DNA from: Methanosalsum zhilinae DSM 4017
Lineage (GTDB): Archaea; Halobacteriota; Methanosarcinia; Methanosarcinales; Methanosarcinaceae
Reading direction: 5' to 3'
NCBI RefSeq assembly: GCF_000217995.1
Contig: NC_015676.1
Coordinates: 1,719,708 to 1,783,707 of the forward strand
DNA length: 64,000 bases
Positions 49,124 to 59,539 of this stretch are shown here, one piece after another. The position numbers and the translations under genes are program-made. Position 1 is the stretch's first letter; each line of letters starts with the position of its first letter. A model generated the notes under the pieces. That model searched no databases and was not told the DNA's origin. It saw only the letters and a list, made by a program, of their open reading frames with translations.

Positions 49124-51631
49124 ATGACGGACCTTGAAAAAAATAGCGTTGTTAAGAATCGAATAAAAAGTAGTTTACCCTATTTTTTTGGAGTATTAAT
49201 TTCTATTTTAATAGCAATTTATATCAGAATTATACCAGCAGAATTCGTATTTGTAGGAGATTTTGTTAGATTTGGTGGAAATGATCCATGGTATTATTTA
49301 CGTATTATAGAAAATGTGGCTTACAACTTTCCACAGTATCTGGCATTTGATGCATATACAAATTATCCATTTGGAACCGAACAACACTGGGCACCCCTCT
49401 ATGCAATGATACTGGTTACCGTAGTCATGATTATTGGATTGGGAAATCCCAGTCCTGAACTGTTACATACAGCAGCTGCATATTATCCTGCAGTTCTTGG
49501 AGGACTTGTTGCAATTCCTACCTATTATGCTGCTAAATGGGCATTCAATGATCGCAGGGTTGGAGTTTTTGCGGCCTTTTTGATTGCAATCGTTCCCGGT
49601 CAGTTTCTTTCAAGATCAATGATAGGTTTTAATGATCATCATGTAGCTGAAGTTTTATTCAGTACATTTGTTGCAGCATTTTTGATTATGGCACTGATTA
49701 AATCCCGTAAATACAATATTGATATTAACACATTCAAAAATAAAGAACTTGGTAAAATCAAACCATTTATGGCCTATGTGATAATTACAGGGATTGCACT
49801 GGCAGCCTATATGCTAGCATGGCAGGGAGGAGTATTTTTTGCATTTGTACTTGGAGTTTACTTCGTCATACAGCACCTAATTGACCATATGCATGAAAGA
49901 CGAACCGAATATCTAGCAATTGCAGGTGTAGTCATATTTGGAATTGCGCTTATTGCAGTACTTTCATCCCCTGTCATTGGAGGATTTGGTAAAACACTCC
50001 ACATACGAGGACTTATCAGTGGGATTGTAATTTTACCAATTTTGACAGGCCTCTCAATCCTATTTAATTCAAAAGACCTGAAGAAATATTATTATCCCCT
50101 GTTTCTTGGAATTCTTTTTGCGGCAGTAGTGGTATTCTCTAAATTTTTTATCTCACCGGTATATGATATGATAGTAAGGGTTTCGGCATTTTTCCTTACC
50201 AGTGGCGGAGCAGCAACCATTGCAGAAGCATCTCCTCTCCTTGTAAGAGGTGGGGAGATCACACTTATGCCTCTATGGTACAGCTTTGGTGCACTGGGAA
50301 TTGTATCATTTTTTGTGTTGATATATCTTGCATACACTGCCATAACTCAAAAAAACACTCAGGAAAAGACATTTCTTATCGTCTGGTCACTTGTCATGAT
50401 CTGGGCAATGCTCCAGCAGAACAGGTTCACATACTATTATGCAGTCAATGCTGCAATACTGTCATCCTTTGCAGGAATAATGGTGCTCAACTGGGCAGGA
50501 TGGCCGCAGCTGATCAATAATCTGAAAAACAGGAAAAATGCTGCACCTGCAGATAATCCAAAGCCGGAAAAGAAGAAAAAGAGCAAGGCCAAGGCAAAGA
50601 AAGCTGATACCGATAACCAGAAACCAAATATCTGGCATGTTGCAAGTGTTGTTCTGGTTCTGCTGGTTCTTGTGTATCCTGCAGGATCGATTGCACTTGA
50701 GCAGGCATCCAGAGGAACAGGTGGACCTGGAGGACAGTGGATTGATGCAATGGAATGGCTGAGATATCATACACCTGATACAGGTGTTGATTATCTTGAG
50801 AGTTATGAAATACCTGAAGACGGCATCTATGACTATCCAGATACAGCATATGGTGTGATGTCATGGTGGGATTATGGACACTGGATAACAGCTATTGGTC
50901 ACAGAATACCCCATGCTAATCCATTCCAGCAAGGGGCTGTAACAGCAGGTGAGTTCTTCACTGCTCCTTCAGAAGAAGCTGCTACAGAGAAACTCTATGA
51001 TATACATCCTGACCCGGATAAAGCTGCTGCCAGGTATGTGATTTCGGATATTGAGATGGCAACCGGTAAGTTCCATGCAATGGCTGCATGGACGGGGGAT
51101 ACTGATGGGTACTATGTACCAATCCAGACCGATGTAGGCCAGCAGATGGTGCCAAGCCAGAGATATTACAATTCAATGGAAGCACGACTGCATATCTTTG
51201 ATGCTGATGGTATGGAGAGGTACAGGATGGTGTATGAGTCTCCTCAGGGTAGATCGCAGGAAGTTGGATACAAGTACATCTACAATGTGGTCTATGGTGG
51301 AAATGTTCCTGAAGAGGATACAGGGTATGTGAAGATCTTTGAGTTTGTTGAGGGTGCGACCATTACAGGTGAAGCGCCTGAGGGAACTGAGGTTACTATC
51401 AGCAATACCATCAGGACCAATCAGTACAGAGAATTCAGTTACTCCCAGACCATGACCTCGGATGGTACCTTCTCGTTCACTGTACCGTATTCCACAACCG
51501 GACCAATTGATGGTGAAACTCAGTTTGAGACAATGCCACGTGGTCCATACATCATCAGCTTTGATGATACTCAGATTGAGGTGGATGTGAGTGAGAGAGA
51601 TGTGCTGGATGGTACAACCATTGAAATATGA
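49124..51631 (+). CDS. aglB: AglB, oligosaccharyltransferase (STT3 family)
   Basis: An 835-residue enzyme that transfers the lipid-linked glycan to Asn in N-x-S/T sites on the outer face of the membrane. The N-terminal half has about 13 helices with the first-loop acidic motif FGGNDPWYYLRIIENV (about 46-61) and FNDHHVAEVLF; a Lys-rich cytoplasmic loop (PEKKKKSKAKAKK) splits the helices. The soluble domain carries WWDYG at about 581-585. ATG 49124 is chosen because GGTGA is 7 bases upstream; a GTG lies five codons earlier. It probably finishes the glycan locus and is followed by a hairpin terminator. Confidence 0.95.
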   Translation: MTDLEKNSVVKNRIKSSLPYFFGVLISILIAIYIRIIPAEFVFVGDFVRFGGNDPWYYLRIIENVAYNFPQYLAFDAYTNYPFGTEQHWAPLYAMILVTVVMIIGLGNPSPELLHTAAAYYPAVLGGLVAIPTYYAAKWAFNDRRVGVFAAFLIAIVPGQFLSRSMIGFNDHHVAEVLFSTFVAAFLIMALIKSRKYNIDINTFKNKELGKIKPFMAYVIITGIALAAYMLAWQGGVFFAFVLGVYFVIQHLIDHMHERRTEYLAIAGVVIFGIALIAVLSSPVIGGFGKTLHIRGLISGIVILPILTGLSILFNSKDLKKYYYPLFLGILFAAVVVFSKFFISPVYDMIVRVSAFFLTSGGAATIAEASPLLVRGGEITLMPLWYSFGALGIVSFFVLIYLAYTAITQKNTQEKTFLIVWSLVMIWAMLQQNRFTYYYAVNAAILSSFAGIMVLNWAGWPQLINNLKNRKNAAPADNPKPEKKKKSKAKAKKADTDNQKPNIWHVASVVLVLLVLVYPAGSIALEQASRGTGGPGGQWIDAMEWLRYHTPDTGVDYLESYEIPEDGIYDYPDTAYGVMSWWDYGHWITAIGHRIPHANPFQQGAVTAGEFFTAPSEEAATEKLYDIHPDPDKAAARYVISDIEMATGKFHAMAAWTGDTDGYYVPIQTDVGQQMVPSQRYYNSMEARLHIFDADGMERYRMVYESPQGRSQEVGYKYIYNVVYGGNVPEEDTGYVKIFEFVEGATITGEAPEGTEVTISNTIRTNQYREFSYSQTMTSDGTFSFTVPYSTTGPIDGETQFETMPRGPYIISFDDTQIEVDVSERDVLDGTTIEI

Positions 51632-51633
51632 TT

Positions 51634-51658
51634 TCGCACCTGAGGGTGCGATAACCTT
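51634..51658 (+). terminator. Hairpin terminator after aglB
   Basis: TCGCACC (51634-51640) and GGTGCGA (51645-51651) pair perfectly around TGAG, two bases after the aglB stop, followed by a pyrimidine-rich TAACCTTCTTTTAT. Confidence 0.6.
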
Positions 51659-51683
51659 CTTTTATCTCGGGGATATAAAGAAA

Positions 51684-51708
51684 AATTATAAATCAGTACA
51701 CTACTGAT
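51684..51708 (+). promoter_or_regulatory. Promoter of the glm operon with inverted repeat
   Basis: AATTATAAAT (from 51684) is a TATA box centred about 28 bases before the ATG at 51717, so the message may be leaderless. Directly after it ATCAGTA (51692-51698) and TACTGAT (51702-51708) form a perfect inverted repeat with a 3-base gap, well placed for an operator. Confidence 0.5.
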
Positions 51709-51716
51709 TATCAGAC

Positions 51717-52925
51717 ATGAAAGCAGTGATTCTTGCGGGTGGTGAAGGGCTAAGGTGCAGGCCGCTTACCCTTACGCGTTCCAAGGTGATGTTGCCTGTA
51801 GCAAACAGGCCAATACTTGAGCATGTGATACATGCGCTTGAAAAAAATGGAATTAAGGATATTGTTCTTGTTGTTGGATACGAGAAAGAGCGTATCATGG
51901 ATTATTTTGAAGATGGGGTAAGTCTTGGTGTCAGTATTACATATAAAGAGCAGAAAACACAGCTTGGAACTGCCCATGCAATAAATCAGGCTGCTGAATA
52001 TCTAAAAAATGAATCCGAGTTCCTTGTCCTGAATGGGGATAATATCATTGAACCTGAAACAATCAAAGATATCATTGACGGACATAGCGGGGATGCCACC
52101 ATACTGGCATCAAAGATGCAAAACATCAGCAAGTATGGGGTTATAGTCTCACAGGACAGCAGGATAAAACAGATTATAGAAAAACCCAGTACCCAGATCA
52201 GTCACCTGGTAAATACTGGAATATATGTATTCAGCAGTGCAGTTTTTGAATTTATAGAGCATACACCCATCTCAGAAAAGGGAGAATATGCAATAACTGA
52301 TACCATTCAGCTGATGGTGGACAGTGGCATGGATGTAAATTATGTGACAACCGGTGCCAGGTGGATGGATGCAGTCTATGTCTGGGATCTGATAAGGGTA
52401 AATGCCACTGTTCTTGATACCTGCACTCCGTCAGAAACACCTGAGTTCCCAGGATCGACCATCCAGGGAAATGTGCATATCGGAAAGGATACAGTCATCT
52501 ATCCAGGATGTCAGATCATCGGTCCTGTAATGATTGGAAATGGCTGTGAGATCGGGCCAAATACAGTGATCCTTCCCTCCACAACAATAGGTGATAACTG
52601 TTCTGTAGGATCGTTTACCCAGATACAGAACAGCATCATAATGCAGGATACCAGAATATCCTCACACGGTCATATATCCAATTCCATCATTGCAAGCGGC
52701 AACACTATCGGATCCCACTTCATCACCGAAGAGAAAGAGGATCTCAGGATTGAAATGAAGGGCAAGTTAAGACGCGCTGAGAAACTTGGAACTGTTATAG
52801 GAGATTATAATACCATAGGTCACAGGGTGCTTGTAAGGGCAGGTATAATGATATCAACAAACTGCCAGATCGAATCAGAAAACGTAATCTACAGGAAACT
52901 CACACCAGGCTCCACAGTACTCTGA
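51717..52925 (+). CDS. Sugar-1-phosphate nucleotidyltransferase with left-handed beta-helix (GlmU-like, diverged copy)
   Basis: A 402-residue two-domain protein. The nucleotidyltransferase (about 1-230) starts [37 protein letters not shown], and the C-terminal part has hexapeptide repeats (about 240-340, for example VHIGKDTVIYPGCQIIGPVMIGNGCEIGPNTVI). The last 60 residues differ from the second copy (56095): EMKGKLRRAEKLGTVIGDYNTIGHRVLVRAG. It may make another UDP- or dTDP-sugar instead of UDP-GlcNAc. First gene of the operon with glmS and glmM. Confidence 0.87.
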   Translation: MKAVILAGGEGLRCRPLTLTRSKVMLPVANRPILEHVIHALEKNGIKDIVLVVGYEKERIMDYFEDGVSLGVSITYKEQKTQLGTAHAINQAAEYLKNESEFLVLNGDNIIEPETIKDIIDGHSGDATILASKMQNISKYGVIVSQDSRIKQIIEKPSTQISHLVNTGIYVFSSAVFEFIEHTPISEKGEYAITDTIQLMVDSGMDVNYVTTGARWMDAVYVWDLIRVNATVLDTCTPSETPEFPGSTIQGNVHIGKDTVIYPGCQIIGPVMIGNGCEIGPNTVILPSTTIGDNCSVGSFTQIQNSIIMQDTRISSHGHISNSIIASGNTIGSHFITEEKEDLRIEMKGKLRRAEKLGTVIGDYNTIGHRVLVRAGIMISTNCQIESENVIYRKLTPGSTVL

Positions 52926-52937
52926 AGGGAATTGAAT

Positions 52938-54782
52938 ATGTGCGGAATAGTAGGATATACAGGAAAAGAGCATGCAGAGAGTATACTTCTTGGATGTCTC
53001 AAAAAACTTGAATACAGGGGATATGATTCTGCAGGTATCAGTGTGACCAATGATTCAATCCATACATATAAAAAGGCCGGGGAGATCTGCGAACTGGAAA
53101 AAATAATTCCTGAAAATCTCAATTCAAAAACCGGGATAGGACACACCCGATGGGCAACACACGGTATTCCTGATACAGATAATGCACATCCGCACAATTC
53201 TGGAAATATTTCAGTGGTACACAACGGCATAATCGAAAATTATCAGACTCTCAAAGAAGAACTGTCAGCTCAATCATACATATTCATCTCAGAAACGGAC
53301 AGTGAAGCAATAGCACACCTCATGCACAGAAATCTCTATGGTTCACCTGGATCCAAAACACCTGTAACCAATCCACTTGAAGCCCTCTGCACCACAGTAC
53401 AGGAACTTGAAGGATCCTACGGCCTGGCAATTCTCTGTGAATGTGAACCAGACACCATCTTTGCAGCACGAATGGACAGCCCTATTGTTGTCGGTCTTGG
53501 AGAAGGTGAAAATTTTGCAGCATCTGATGTAACTGCAATAATTGACCAAACAAAAAGAGTAGTGTATCTTGAAGATGGTGAAATAGCAGTAATCAGACCT
53601 GATGAAGTGAATTTTTTTGATAAAAATGCTAAAATAGTACATAAAAACGAAACCATCATTGAATGGGATGCAGAAGCTGCAGAAAAAGCAGGCTATGACC
53701 ATTTCATGTTAAAGGAAATACATGAACAGACAACCTCAATACAGAATGCCTTTGCAGGCAGGATATCAGAAATTGAAGGATCTGTAAAATTTGAAAACCT
53801 GAAACTTACCAGAAAAGATATTCAGAACATATCAAGAATACAGATAATCGCCTGTGGTACATCCTGGAATGCAGGACTTATGAGCAAATATCTTTTTGAG
53901 CAGCTCGCAGGCATTCATACAGATGTTGACATTGCCTCTGAGTTCAGGTACGGATATCCGGTCCTCTGTGGAGATACACTCACAGTTGCCATAACGCAGT
54001 CCGGAGAAACTGCAGACACACTTGCTGCAGTAAGAGGTGCAAAATCCTACGGGTGCAGAACCCTTGCAATCACAAATGTTGTAGGAAGTACAATAACGCG
54101 TGAGGTTAACGAAACGATCTATACACGTTCTGGACCTGAAATCGGAGTGGCTGCAACAAAAACTTTCACAGGACAGTTAATTGCACTCTATCTTCTTGCA
54201 CTGCACTCTGGAAGAATGAGGGGAAATATAGGTCATGAAGATATGAAAAATATACTCATCTCCTTAAAAAAAATACCAGGACAGGTACAGAGAATACTCA
54301 ATAACAGGGACAAGGTCCACAGGTGTGCGTCCATGTTCTCAGACACGGACAGCTACTTCTTTATTGGCAGGTACCTGAACTATCCTGTAGCCCTTGAAGC
54401 TGCACTCAAGCTTAAGGAAATATCATACATCTATGCAGAAGGCTATGCTGCAGGTGAGTTAAAGCACGGACCCCTTGCACTGATCAAAGAGGGTACACCG
54501 GTTGTGGCTATTGCAACCGGTGGCCATACATACAGCAAAATGCTGAACAATATCAAGGAGATCAAGGCAAGAGGTGCCACGGTAATTGCAATTGCTGATG
54601 AGGATGACCAGGAAATACAGAAATATGCAGATATCATAATTCCTGTTCCAAAAACCCATGAATTGCTCTCTCCGGTCCTTTCAACCATAATTCTGCAGCT
54701 TCTGGCATATTATACAGCCCTTGAACGCGGCTGTTCAATAGACAAACCCAGAAACCTTGCAAAAAGCGTAACAGTAGAATAA
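52938..54782 (+). CDS. glmS: Glutamine-fructose-6-phosphate aminotransferase
   Basis: A 614-residue enzyme that makes glucosamine-6-phosphate. The N-terminal glutamine amidotransferase (about 1-240) must start with Cys after Met removal, which decides ATG 52938 ([11 protein letters not shown]) over an upstream [13 protein letters not shown] and [19 protein letters not shown] follow. Two SIS domains (from about 290 and 465) hold [27 protein letters not shown] and the C-terminal NLAKSVTVE that closes the active site. It lies 12 bases after the GlmU-like gene. Confidence 0.96.
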   Translation: MCGIVGYTGKEHAESILLGCLKKLEYRGYDSAGISVTNDSIHTYKKAGEICELEKIIPENLNSKTGIGHTRWATHGIPDTDNAHPHNSGNISVVHNGIIENYQTLKEELSAQSYIFISETDSEAIAHLMHRNLYGSPGSKTPVTNPLEALCTTVQELEGSYGLAILCECEPDTIFAARMDSPIVVGLGEGENFAASDVTAIIDQTKRVVYLEDGEIAVIRPDEVNFFDKNAKIVHKNETIIEWDAEAAEKAGYDHFMLKEIHEQTTSIQNAFAGRISEIEGSVKFENLKLTRKDIQNISRIQIIACGTSWNAGLMSKYLFEQLAGIHTDVDIASEFRYGYPVLCGDTLTVAITQSGETADTLAAVRGAKSYGCRTLAITNVVGSTITREVNETIYTRSGPEIGVAATKTFTGQLIALYLLALHSGRMRGNIGHEDMKNILISLKKIPGQVQRILNNRDKVHRCASMFSDTDSYFFIGRYLNYPVALEAALKLKEISYIYAEGYAAGELKHGPLALIKEGTPVVAIATGGHTYSKMLNNIKEIKARGATVIAIADEDDQEIQKYADIIIPVPKTHELLSPVLSTIILQLLAYYTALERGCSIDKPRNLAKSVTVE

Positions 54783-54796
54783 AGGAACTTGAGAAT

Positions 54797-56098
54797 ATGA
54801 AATTGTTCGGATCATCTGGTATACGCGGAATTGCTAATGAAGAAGTCACTGTAGACCTTGCCCTGAAAGTTGGGATGACTCTGGGAAACCGGAACACAAC
54901 TGCAGTTATTGGCAGAGATCCCAGGATATCAGGAGAAATGATAGAAAATTCCATCATCTCCGGACTTGCCTCAGCAGGGTGTGAGGTATACAGAACCGGT
55001 GTAGTCACCACTCCCACACTGGCATATGCTGCCAGAAAATTTGACTGCGGAGTCATGGTCACAGCATCCCACAATCCTGCAGAGTATATAGGTATCAAGC
55101 TCTGGAATCCTGATGGAATGGCCTTTGATTCAAAACAGCAGAATGAAATTGAATCTGATATCAAGAACAGCAACTTAAAACAGGTTGGCTGGAACAGTAT
55201 AGGCCAGGTAACTGATTTACCCAATGTCATCAGATCCCACTCTGATATTATTCTCAAAAATGCAGGAGTCTCCCAGCGAAAAATCGTGGTTGATCCAGGA
55301 TGTGGACCGGGTGGACTTATAACACCCCATATATTGAGAAAAATGGGGTGTGAGGTCATAACCATCAATTCACAGATAGACGGAACTTTTCCTGCAAGAA
55401 ATCCTGAACCCAGTGATAAAAACCTTCATCTGTTAAAAACTGCAGTCAAACAGTTCAATGCAGATGCAGGAATTGCACATGACGGTGATGCAGATAGAAT
55501 GATGGTAGTGGATGACAATGGTGACTTTGTACCAGGTGATGAACTGCTGGCAATTTTTGGACAAAACGAATGCAATAAAGGTGACACCATTGCAGTTCCT
55601 GTAGATACATCAATGACAGTCGATGATGCACTGGAAAGCATAAACATAATAAGAACAAGAGTGGGCGATGTATACGTTGCTGAAGCAATTAAAAAATACA
55701 GGGCAGTATTTGGAGGAGAGCCTTCCGGTAGCTGGATATTTCCGAAATTAACATACTGTCCGGATGGGATATACGCTGCTGCAAAAATTGTTACACTGAT
55801 AAATGACTCAAAACTTAGCGAAATACGCAGATCTCTGCCCAGATATCCGATTATAAGGAACACATTCGAATGCAGCAATGGAAAAAAAGAACATACTATG
55901 AATCTGATTAAGAAAAAAGCAGAACCCCTAGGCCAGGTCAGTCAGATAGACGGCATACGAATTGACATGGATAGCGGATGGCTGCTGATCAGGCCTTCAG
56001 GTACTGAACCAAAGATACGCATCACTGCCCAGTCAAGGAACAATGTAAAGGAAATATACAGTCTGGGAGAAGAAATTGTAAAAGAGGCTCTTTTATGA
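54797..56098 (+). CDS. glmM: Phosphoglucosamine mutase
   Basis: A 433-residue alpha-D-phosphohexomutase. It begins [16 protein letters not shown], carries the phosphoserine loop [17 protein letters not shown] (about 92-108), the metal loop [13 protein letters not shown] (about 228-240), [10 protein letters not shown], and the phosphate-binding [16 protein letters not shown] near the end. It converts GlcN-6-P to GlcN-1-P, between GlmS and GlmU steps. It lies 14 bases after glmS and overlaps the next gene by 4 bases. Confidence 0.95.
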   Translation: MKLFGSSGIRGIANEEVTVDLALKVGMTLGNRNTTAVIGRDPRISGEMIENSIISGLASAGCEVYRTGVVTTPTLAYAARKFDCGVMVTASHNPAEYIGIKLWNPDGMAFDSKQQNEIESDIKNSNLKQVGWNSIGQVTDLPNVIRSHSDIILKNAGVSQRKIVVDPGCGPGGLITPHILRKMGCEVITINSQIDGTFPARNPEPSDKNLHLLKTAVKQFNADAGIAHDGDADRMMVVDDNGDFVPGDELLAIFGQNECNKGDTIAVPVDTSMTVDDALESINIIRTRVGDVYVAEAIKKYRAVFGGEPSGSWIFPKLTYCPDGIYAAAKIVTLINDSKLSEIRRSLPRYPIIRNTFECSNGKKEHTMNLIKKKAEPLGQVSQIDGIRIDMDSGWLLIRPSGTEPKIRITAQSRNNVKEIYSLGEEIVKEALL

Positions 56099-57297
56099 AA
56101 GCAGTAATTCTTGCAGCCGGTGAAGGAACTCGAATGCGCCCGCTTACCAGCTCCAGGCCAAAGGTCATGCTACCTGTTGCAAATAAACCAATAATTGAAT
56201 ACATTCTTGAATCTGCAATCAGTGCAGGTATAGAGCAGTTTGTGATAGTAACAGGATACTGCAGTCAGGTTATTGAAGATTATTTTAGGGATGGAAAGAA
56301 ATGGGGAGCGTCCATTGAATACGTTCAGCAGGAAAAGGCCAGAGGAACTGCACATGCAATAGAACAGGCAAAAGGCCATGTTGATGCAAGATTTATTGTT
56401 CTAAATGGAGATATGATGGTTAGTTCAAAACATCTGAGAGATTTAATAAAATCAGATAAAGACACTGTTCTCTCAGTAAAAAGAGTGGAAAACCCATCGG
56501 ATTATGGTATCATAAATATCGATAATAATCTGGTAACAGAAATTGTGGAAAAGCCAGAAAAGCCTGATTCAAACCTTGCAAATGCTGGAATTTACCTTTT
56601 TGATGAGAAGATATTCCAATATATTTCCATGACACCTCCATCCAGCAGGGGTGAAATTGAGATAACATCCACCCTGGAAATAATGCTCAATAAAGGACTT
56701 GAAATCGGATATCGGAAAATAAACGAAAACTGGATGGATATAGGCAGACCATGGGATCTTTTGAATGCAAATGAAATAATTCTGGACCATGTAAAAGAGC
56801 AGTGCCATGGTACTGTTGAACCAAACGCCACACTTCATGGCAGGGTCAGTATTGGTAAGGGTACAATCATAAGAAACGGTGCATATATTGTTGGCCCTGT
56901 AATCATAGGAGAAAACTGTGATATCGGACCCAACTGCTATATAAGGCCACACACCGCCATTGGTAACAGGGTACGGATAGGAAATGCAGTGGAGATTAAG
57001 AACAGTATTGTAATGGACAGTACCAATATCGGTCATCTCAGCTATGTAGGTGACAGCATCATTGGCACCGGCTGCAATTTTGGAGCAGGAACAAAGGTAG
57101 CAAACCTTCGCCATGATGGAAAAAATATCAAAGTTACCATCAAGGGACAAAAAATAGATTCCAGGCGCAGAAAACTTGGAGTGATCATGGGTGATAATGT
57201 CCATACAGCCATCAATACCAGTATAAATACAGGCACCATAATAGCCAGCGGCCAGTGGACAGAACCTGGCGAAGTTGTCAGATTCCTTAAGGAATAA
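56095..57297 (+). CDS. glmU: Archaeal GlmU, GlcN-1-P acetyltransferase / GlcNAc-1-P uridylyltransferase
   Basis: A 400-residue bifunctional enzyme. The uridylyltransferase part begins [37 protein letters not shown], with VLNGDMMVS and [18 protein letters not shown]. The hexapeptide acetyltransferase part (about 230-400) has [31 protein letters not shown] and ends with [24 protein letters not shown], typical of archaeal GlmU. It completes UDP-GlcNAc. The 4-base overlap with glmM shows tight coupling. This copy, not the one at 51717, fits the authentic GlmU best. Confidence 0.91.
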   Translation: MKAVILAAGEGTRMRPLTSSRPKVMLPVANKPIIEYILESAISAGIEQFVIVTGYCSQVIEDYFRDGKKWGASIEYVQQEKARGTAHAIEQAKGHVDARFIVLNGDMMVSSKHLRDLIKSDKDTVLSVKRVENPSDYGIINIDNNLVTEIVEKPEKPDSNLANAGIYLFDEKIFQYISMTPPSSRGEIEITSTLEIMLNKGLEIGYRKINENWMDIGRPWDLLNANEIILDHVKEQCHGTVEPNATLHGRVSIGKGTIIRNGAYIVGPVIIGENCDIGPNCYIRPHTAIGNRVRIGNAVEIKNSIVMDSTNIGHLSYVGDSIIGTGCNFGAGTKVANLRHDGKNIKVTIKGQKIDSRRRKLGVIMGDNVHTAINTSINTGTIIASGQWTEPGEVVRFLKE

Positions 57298-57358
57298 AAC
57301 ATTTAAAAAGAGAGCAACTACAAAATTCCAATATCCTGCCAGCTGAATAACTCCCACC

Positions 57359-57376
57359 CCGCATCACCAGATGCGG
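57359..57376. other. 7-bp hairpin after the glm operon
   Basis: CCGCATC (57359-57365) and GATGCGG (57370-57376) pair around ACCA. On the plus strand an A-run follows rather than T, so it is not a classical terminator for the glm operon. It may still stop or process the transcript. Confidence 0.4.
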
Positions 57377-57476
57377 CACAGTTGCAAAAAAAACTCACAC
57401 TCCTGCATCATTCGAATTATACTTACGTACAGATTAATAATCCACGCTAACATATAGTTACAGGGGGTTAGAAAAT

Positions 57477-57632
57477 ATGGTGGATCTTATCGGACTGGCA
57501 ATTCTGTTCCTGGTACTGGCTTTTGTATTCTATGTCCTGGGAGCACGGGGGATTGCAGGGTTTTCCATGCAGATAGCAAAATGGCTTGTAATCATCTTCA
57601 TAATACTTGCGATAATAGCGTTCTTATTATAA
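57477..57632 (+). CDS. Small DUF1328 membrane peptide (YtjA-like)
   Basis: A 51-residue peptide with two hydrophobic helices (about 4-22 and 32-51) joined by [15 protein letters not shown]. The pattern FVLGxxGIAG...IAK is that of DUF1328/UPF0391, small membrane proteins of unknown role, often stress-linked in bacteria. GGGGG lies about 12 bases before the ATG. Its stop is one base from the stop of the convergent ATPase gene. Confidence 0.72.
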   Translation: MVDLIGLAILFLVLAFVFYVLGARGIAGFSMQIAKWLVIIFIILAIIAFLL

Positions 57633-57633
57633 C

Positions 57634-58905
57634 CTACTCCAGAAGCCATTTCCAGACAGGCCTGACCGAAATGGTCATGCCGTCCTTTTCAATCGTATCC
57701 TGGGTATTGTCTGTCAGGATCAGGCCATGGTTCAGGTTATATTCAGTCATTGCTGAAATCAGACCCTGTATCTCACGCTTCTCATTTGAAACGTTCAGCT
57801 CTGAGGTGACCTGTATCGCACCGGTTACCCGTTTATTCTCCACGGTCACAAAATCACATTCACCTGAATTCCTGTGGTAGTAGACATCCAGATCTCTTCT
57901 CTTAAGTTCCATGAACACAATATTCTCAAGCAGTCTGCCGTAATTCTCTGAAAAGCTGAAAGAAACAGAATTCACAAGACCTGTATCAATGCAGTATACT
58001 TTCCTGGGATTCTGGATCTGTTTTTTAACCGAATAATCAAACCTGCTGAGGGTATGGATGAGGTAGGACTCCTCTGCATATCCCAGATATTCCTTCACAG
58101 TATCTGCAGATATGCCAAGAGCCTTTGACATGGAATTATAGGAAAACGGTTTGCCTATATTGGATATTATGAAATACAGCAGATCTGCAAGATCCCTGTT
58201 ATCCCGCAATCTGTGTGGAAAGATTATATCCTTGAGGTATATTGTTTCATAATAGTTTTTCAGCAACTCCTCTTTTATATGTACATCTTCCTCCAGTGCA
58301 ATCCTTGGAAAAGCACCAAACCTGAGATAATTCCTGAACTCATGCTTTTTTTCAGCCGAGGTTATCCTTTCCAGACCCTTAAAGTCCAGGTATTCCCTGA
58401 ATGTCAGAGGGTATACTGTATTTATCAGGTATCTGCCGGACAGTCTTGTGATGGTTTTTCTCCTGAGAAGTCCTGAAGTGGAGCCTGTCAGAATAAATTT
58501 TAGCCGTTTATCAGTATCATAGAGACTTTTCAGGGTCGTATCCCAGTAATCATAATTCTGTACCTCGTCAATGAATATATAGTACCTATCCTGCTTTGCT
58601 GAAGCCACATGATATTCAATTATATCCAGAAGCAGTGACGGATCAACGCCCCTGCTCTGCAGAATAGGCTCATCCAGATTCACGTACAGTATACATTCCC
58701 CGGGCACCTGCAGGGAATCAATTATCTGATACATCAGGGTTGATTTGCCTGTCCTCCTGGCACCCAGTATCAGCAGTATCTCCTCAGTATCAGCATACTT
58801 TAAGAGATAGGGATAATATTTAAGACGCGCAATGCCCCTGTCATACTCCTTTCCAAACCACCATGGATTCTGTCTCTCAAGAACCTCAATCAGCTTCTGG
58901 TCCAT
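57634..58905 (-). CDS. AAA_14/DUF4143 family ATPase
   Basis: A 423-residue member of the archaeal-type ATPases with an AAA_14 domain (Walker A ILGARRTGKSTLMYQII near 46-62, Walker B YYIFIDEVQNYDYW near 107-120, sensor FILTGSTSGLLRRK) and a C-terminal DUF4143 nuclease-like domain (about 200-420), which has ELKRRDLDVYYHRNSGECDFVTVENKRV. These proteins are common in archaeal genomes and no cellular role is proven; some resemble toxin or defence ATPases. It is transcribed alone, divergent from the coenzyme B operon. Confidence 0.88.
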   Translation of the reverse strand: MDQKLIEVLERQNPWWFGKEYDRGIARLKYYPYLLKYADTEEILLILGARRTGKSTLMYQIIDSLQVPGECILYVNLDEPILQSRGVDPSLLLDIIEYHVASAKQDRYYIFIDEVQNYDYWDTTLKSLYDTDKRLKFILTGSTSGLLRRKTITRLSGRYLINTVYPLTFREYLDFKGLERITSAEKKHEFRNYLRFGAFPRIALEEDVHIKEELLKNYYETIYLKDIIFPHRLRDNRDLADLLYFIISNIGKPFSYNSMSKALGISADTVKEYLGYAEESYLIHTLSRFDYSVKKQIQNPRKVYCIDTGLVNSVSFSFSENYGRLLENIVFMELKRRDLDVYYHRNSGECDFVTVENKRVTGAIQVTSELNVSNEKREIQGLISAMTEYNLNHGLILTDNTQDTIEKDGMTISVRPVWKWLLE

Positions 58906-58983
58906 GGTCATTATATATGAACCTGCGCCAACATAAAACCATCGACTATACTCGACAATTTATGCAAAAATCATCGAACATAC

Positions 58984-59030
58984 CCGATGGTTCACACCGG
59001 AATGATCATCGGTACATACATATATTAAAA
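58984..59030 (+). promoter_or_regulatory. Promoter region of the aks operon
   Basis: CATATATTAAAA (59019-59030) is a TATA box about 30 bases before the ATG at 59057. Just upstream CCGATG (58984-58989) and CATCGG (59007-59012) are inverted repeats that could bind a regulator. Confidence 0.4.
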
Positions 59031-59056
59031 AACATAACTCAAAGCAGGTGAAATTG

Positions 59057-59539
59057 ATGGATATAATCAGAGGACGTGCCTGGAAATACGGGAACAATAT
59101 TGATACAGATGTAATCATTCCAGGCAAATATCTCAGAACCACTGACATGCAGGTATTTGCAGATCATGCAATGGAAGGAATTGATCCGCAGTTTACAGAA
59201 AAGATCAGCAGAGGCGACCTGATAGTGGCAGGACATAACTTTGGCTGCGGATCATCAAGGGAACAGGCACCCCTGGCCCTGAAATACGCAGGGATCTCAT
59301 GTGTGATAGCAAAATCATTTGGAAGAATATTCTTCAGAAACGCCATAAACGTGGGACTGCCTGTGGTGGAAGCTGATATAGAATGCAATGAAGGGGATAT
59401 CATTGAGGTGGATCTTGAAAAGGGTCTGATAAAAACGCCTGAGAAAACCTATCAGTCAAACAGGCTCCCTGACTTCCTGCTGGAGATCCTCAAAGACGGT
59501 GGTCTTGTGGCACACAGGAAAAAGAAGGCAAAAAAATGA
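59057..59539 (+). CDS. aksE: Homoaconitase small subunit of coenzyme B biosynthesis (HacB/LeuD family)
   Basis: A 160-residue small subunit of an aconitase-type hydrolyase. The substrate loop reads GKYLRTTD with Arg27; in the methanogen family, YLRT with Arg marks the homoaconitase of the coenzyme B pathway, whereas LeuD proteins have other residues there. [20 protein letters not shown] (about 61-80) is the swivel-domain signature. ATG 59057 is used with AGGTGA 5 bases before it. It acts with a large subunit encoded elsewhere and feeds the dehydrogenase two genes along. Confidence 0.86.
   Translation: MDIIRGRAWKYGNNIDTDVIIPGKYLRTTDMQVFADHAMEGIDPQFTEKISRGDLIVAGHNFGCGSSREQAPLALKYAGISCVIAKSFGRIFFRNAINVGLPVVEADIECNEGDIIEVDLEKGLIKTPEKTYQSNRLPDFLLEILKDGGLVAHRKKKAKK

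Noticed and set aside
49107-49127. Six-codon reading frame MWVSTT overlapping the aglB ATG
   Set aside because: Could be a coupled leader peptide, but it is so short that chance is likely and its start has no ribosome site.
53343-53702. Minus-strand open frames inside glmS and the other long plus-strand genes
   Set aside because: They mirror the strongly supported coding frames, have no family features and no ribosome sites.
57359-57376. Hairpin after glmU as an intrinsic terminator of the glm operon
   Set aside because: The following tract is A-rich, not T-rich, on the coding strand, so I kept it only as a hairpin.
57634-58905. DUF4143 ATPase as part of a defence island
   Set aside because: It stands alone between a DUF1328 gene and biosynthetic genes, with no nuclease, methylase or toxin partner nearby.
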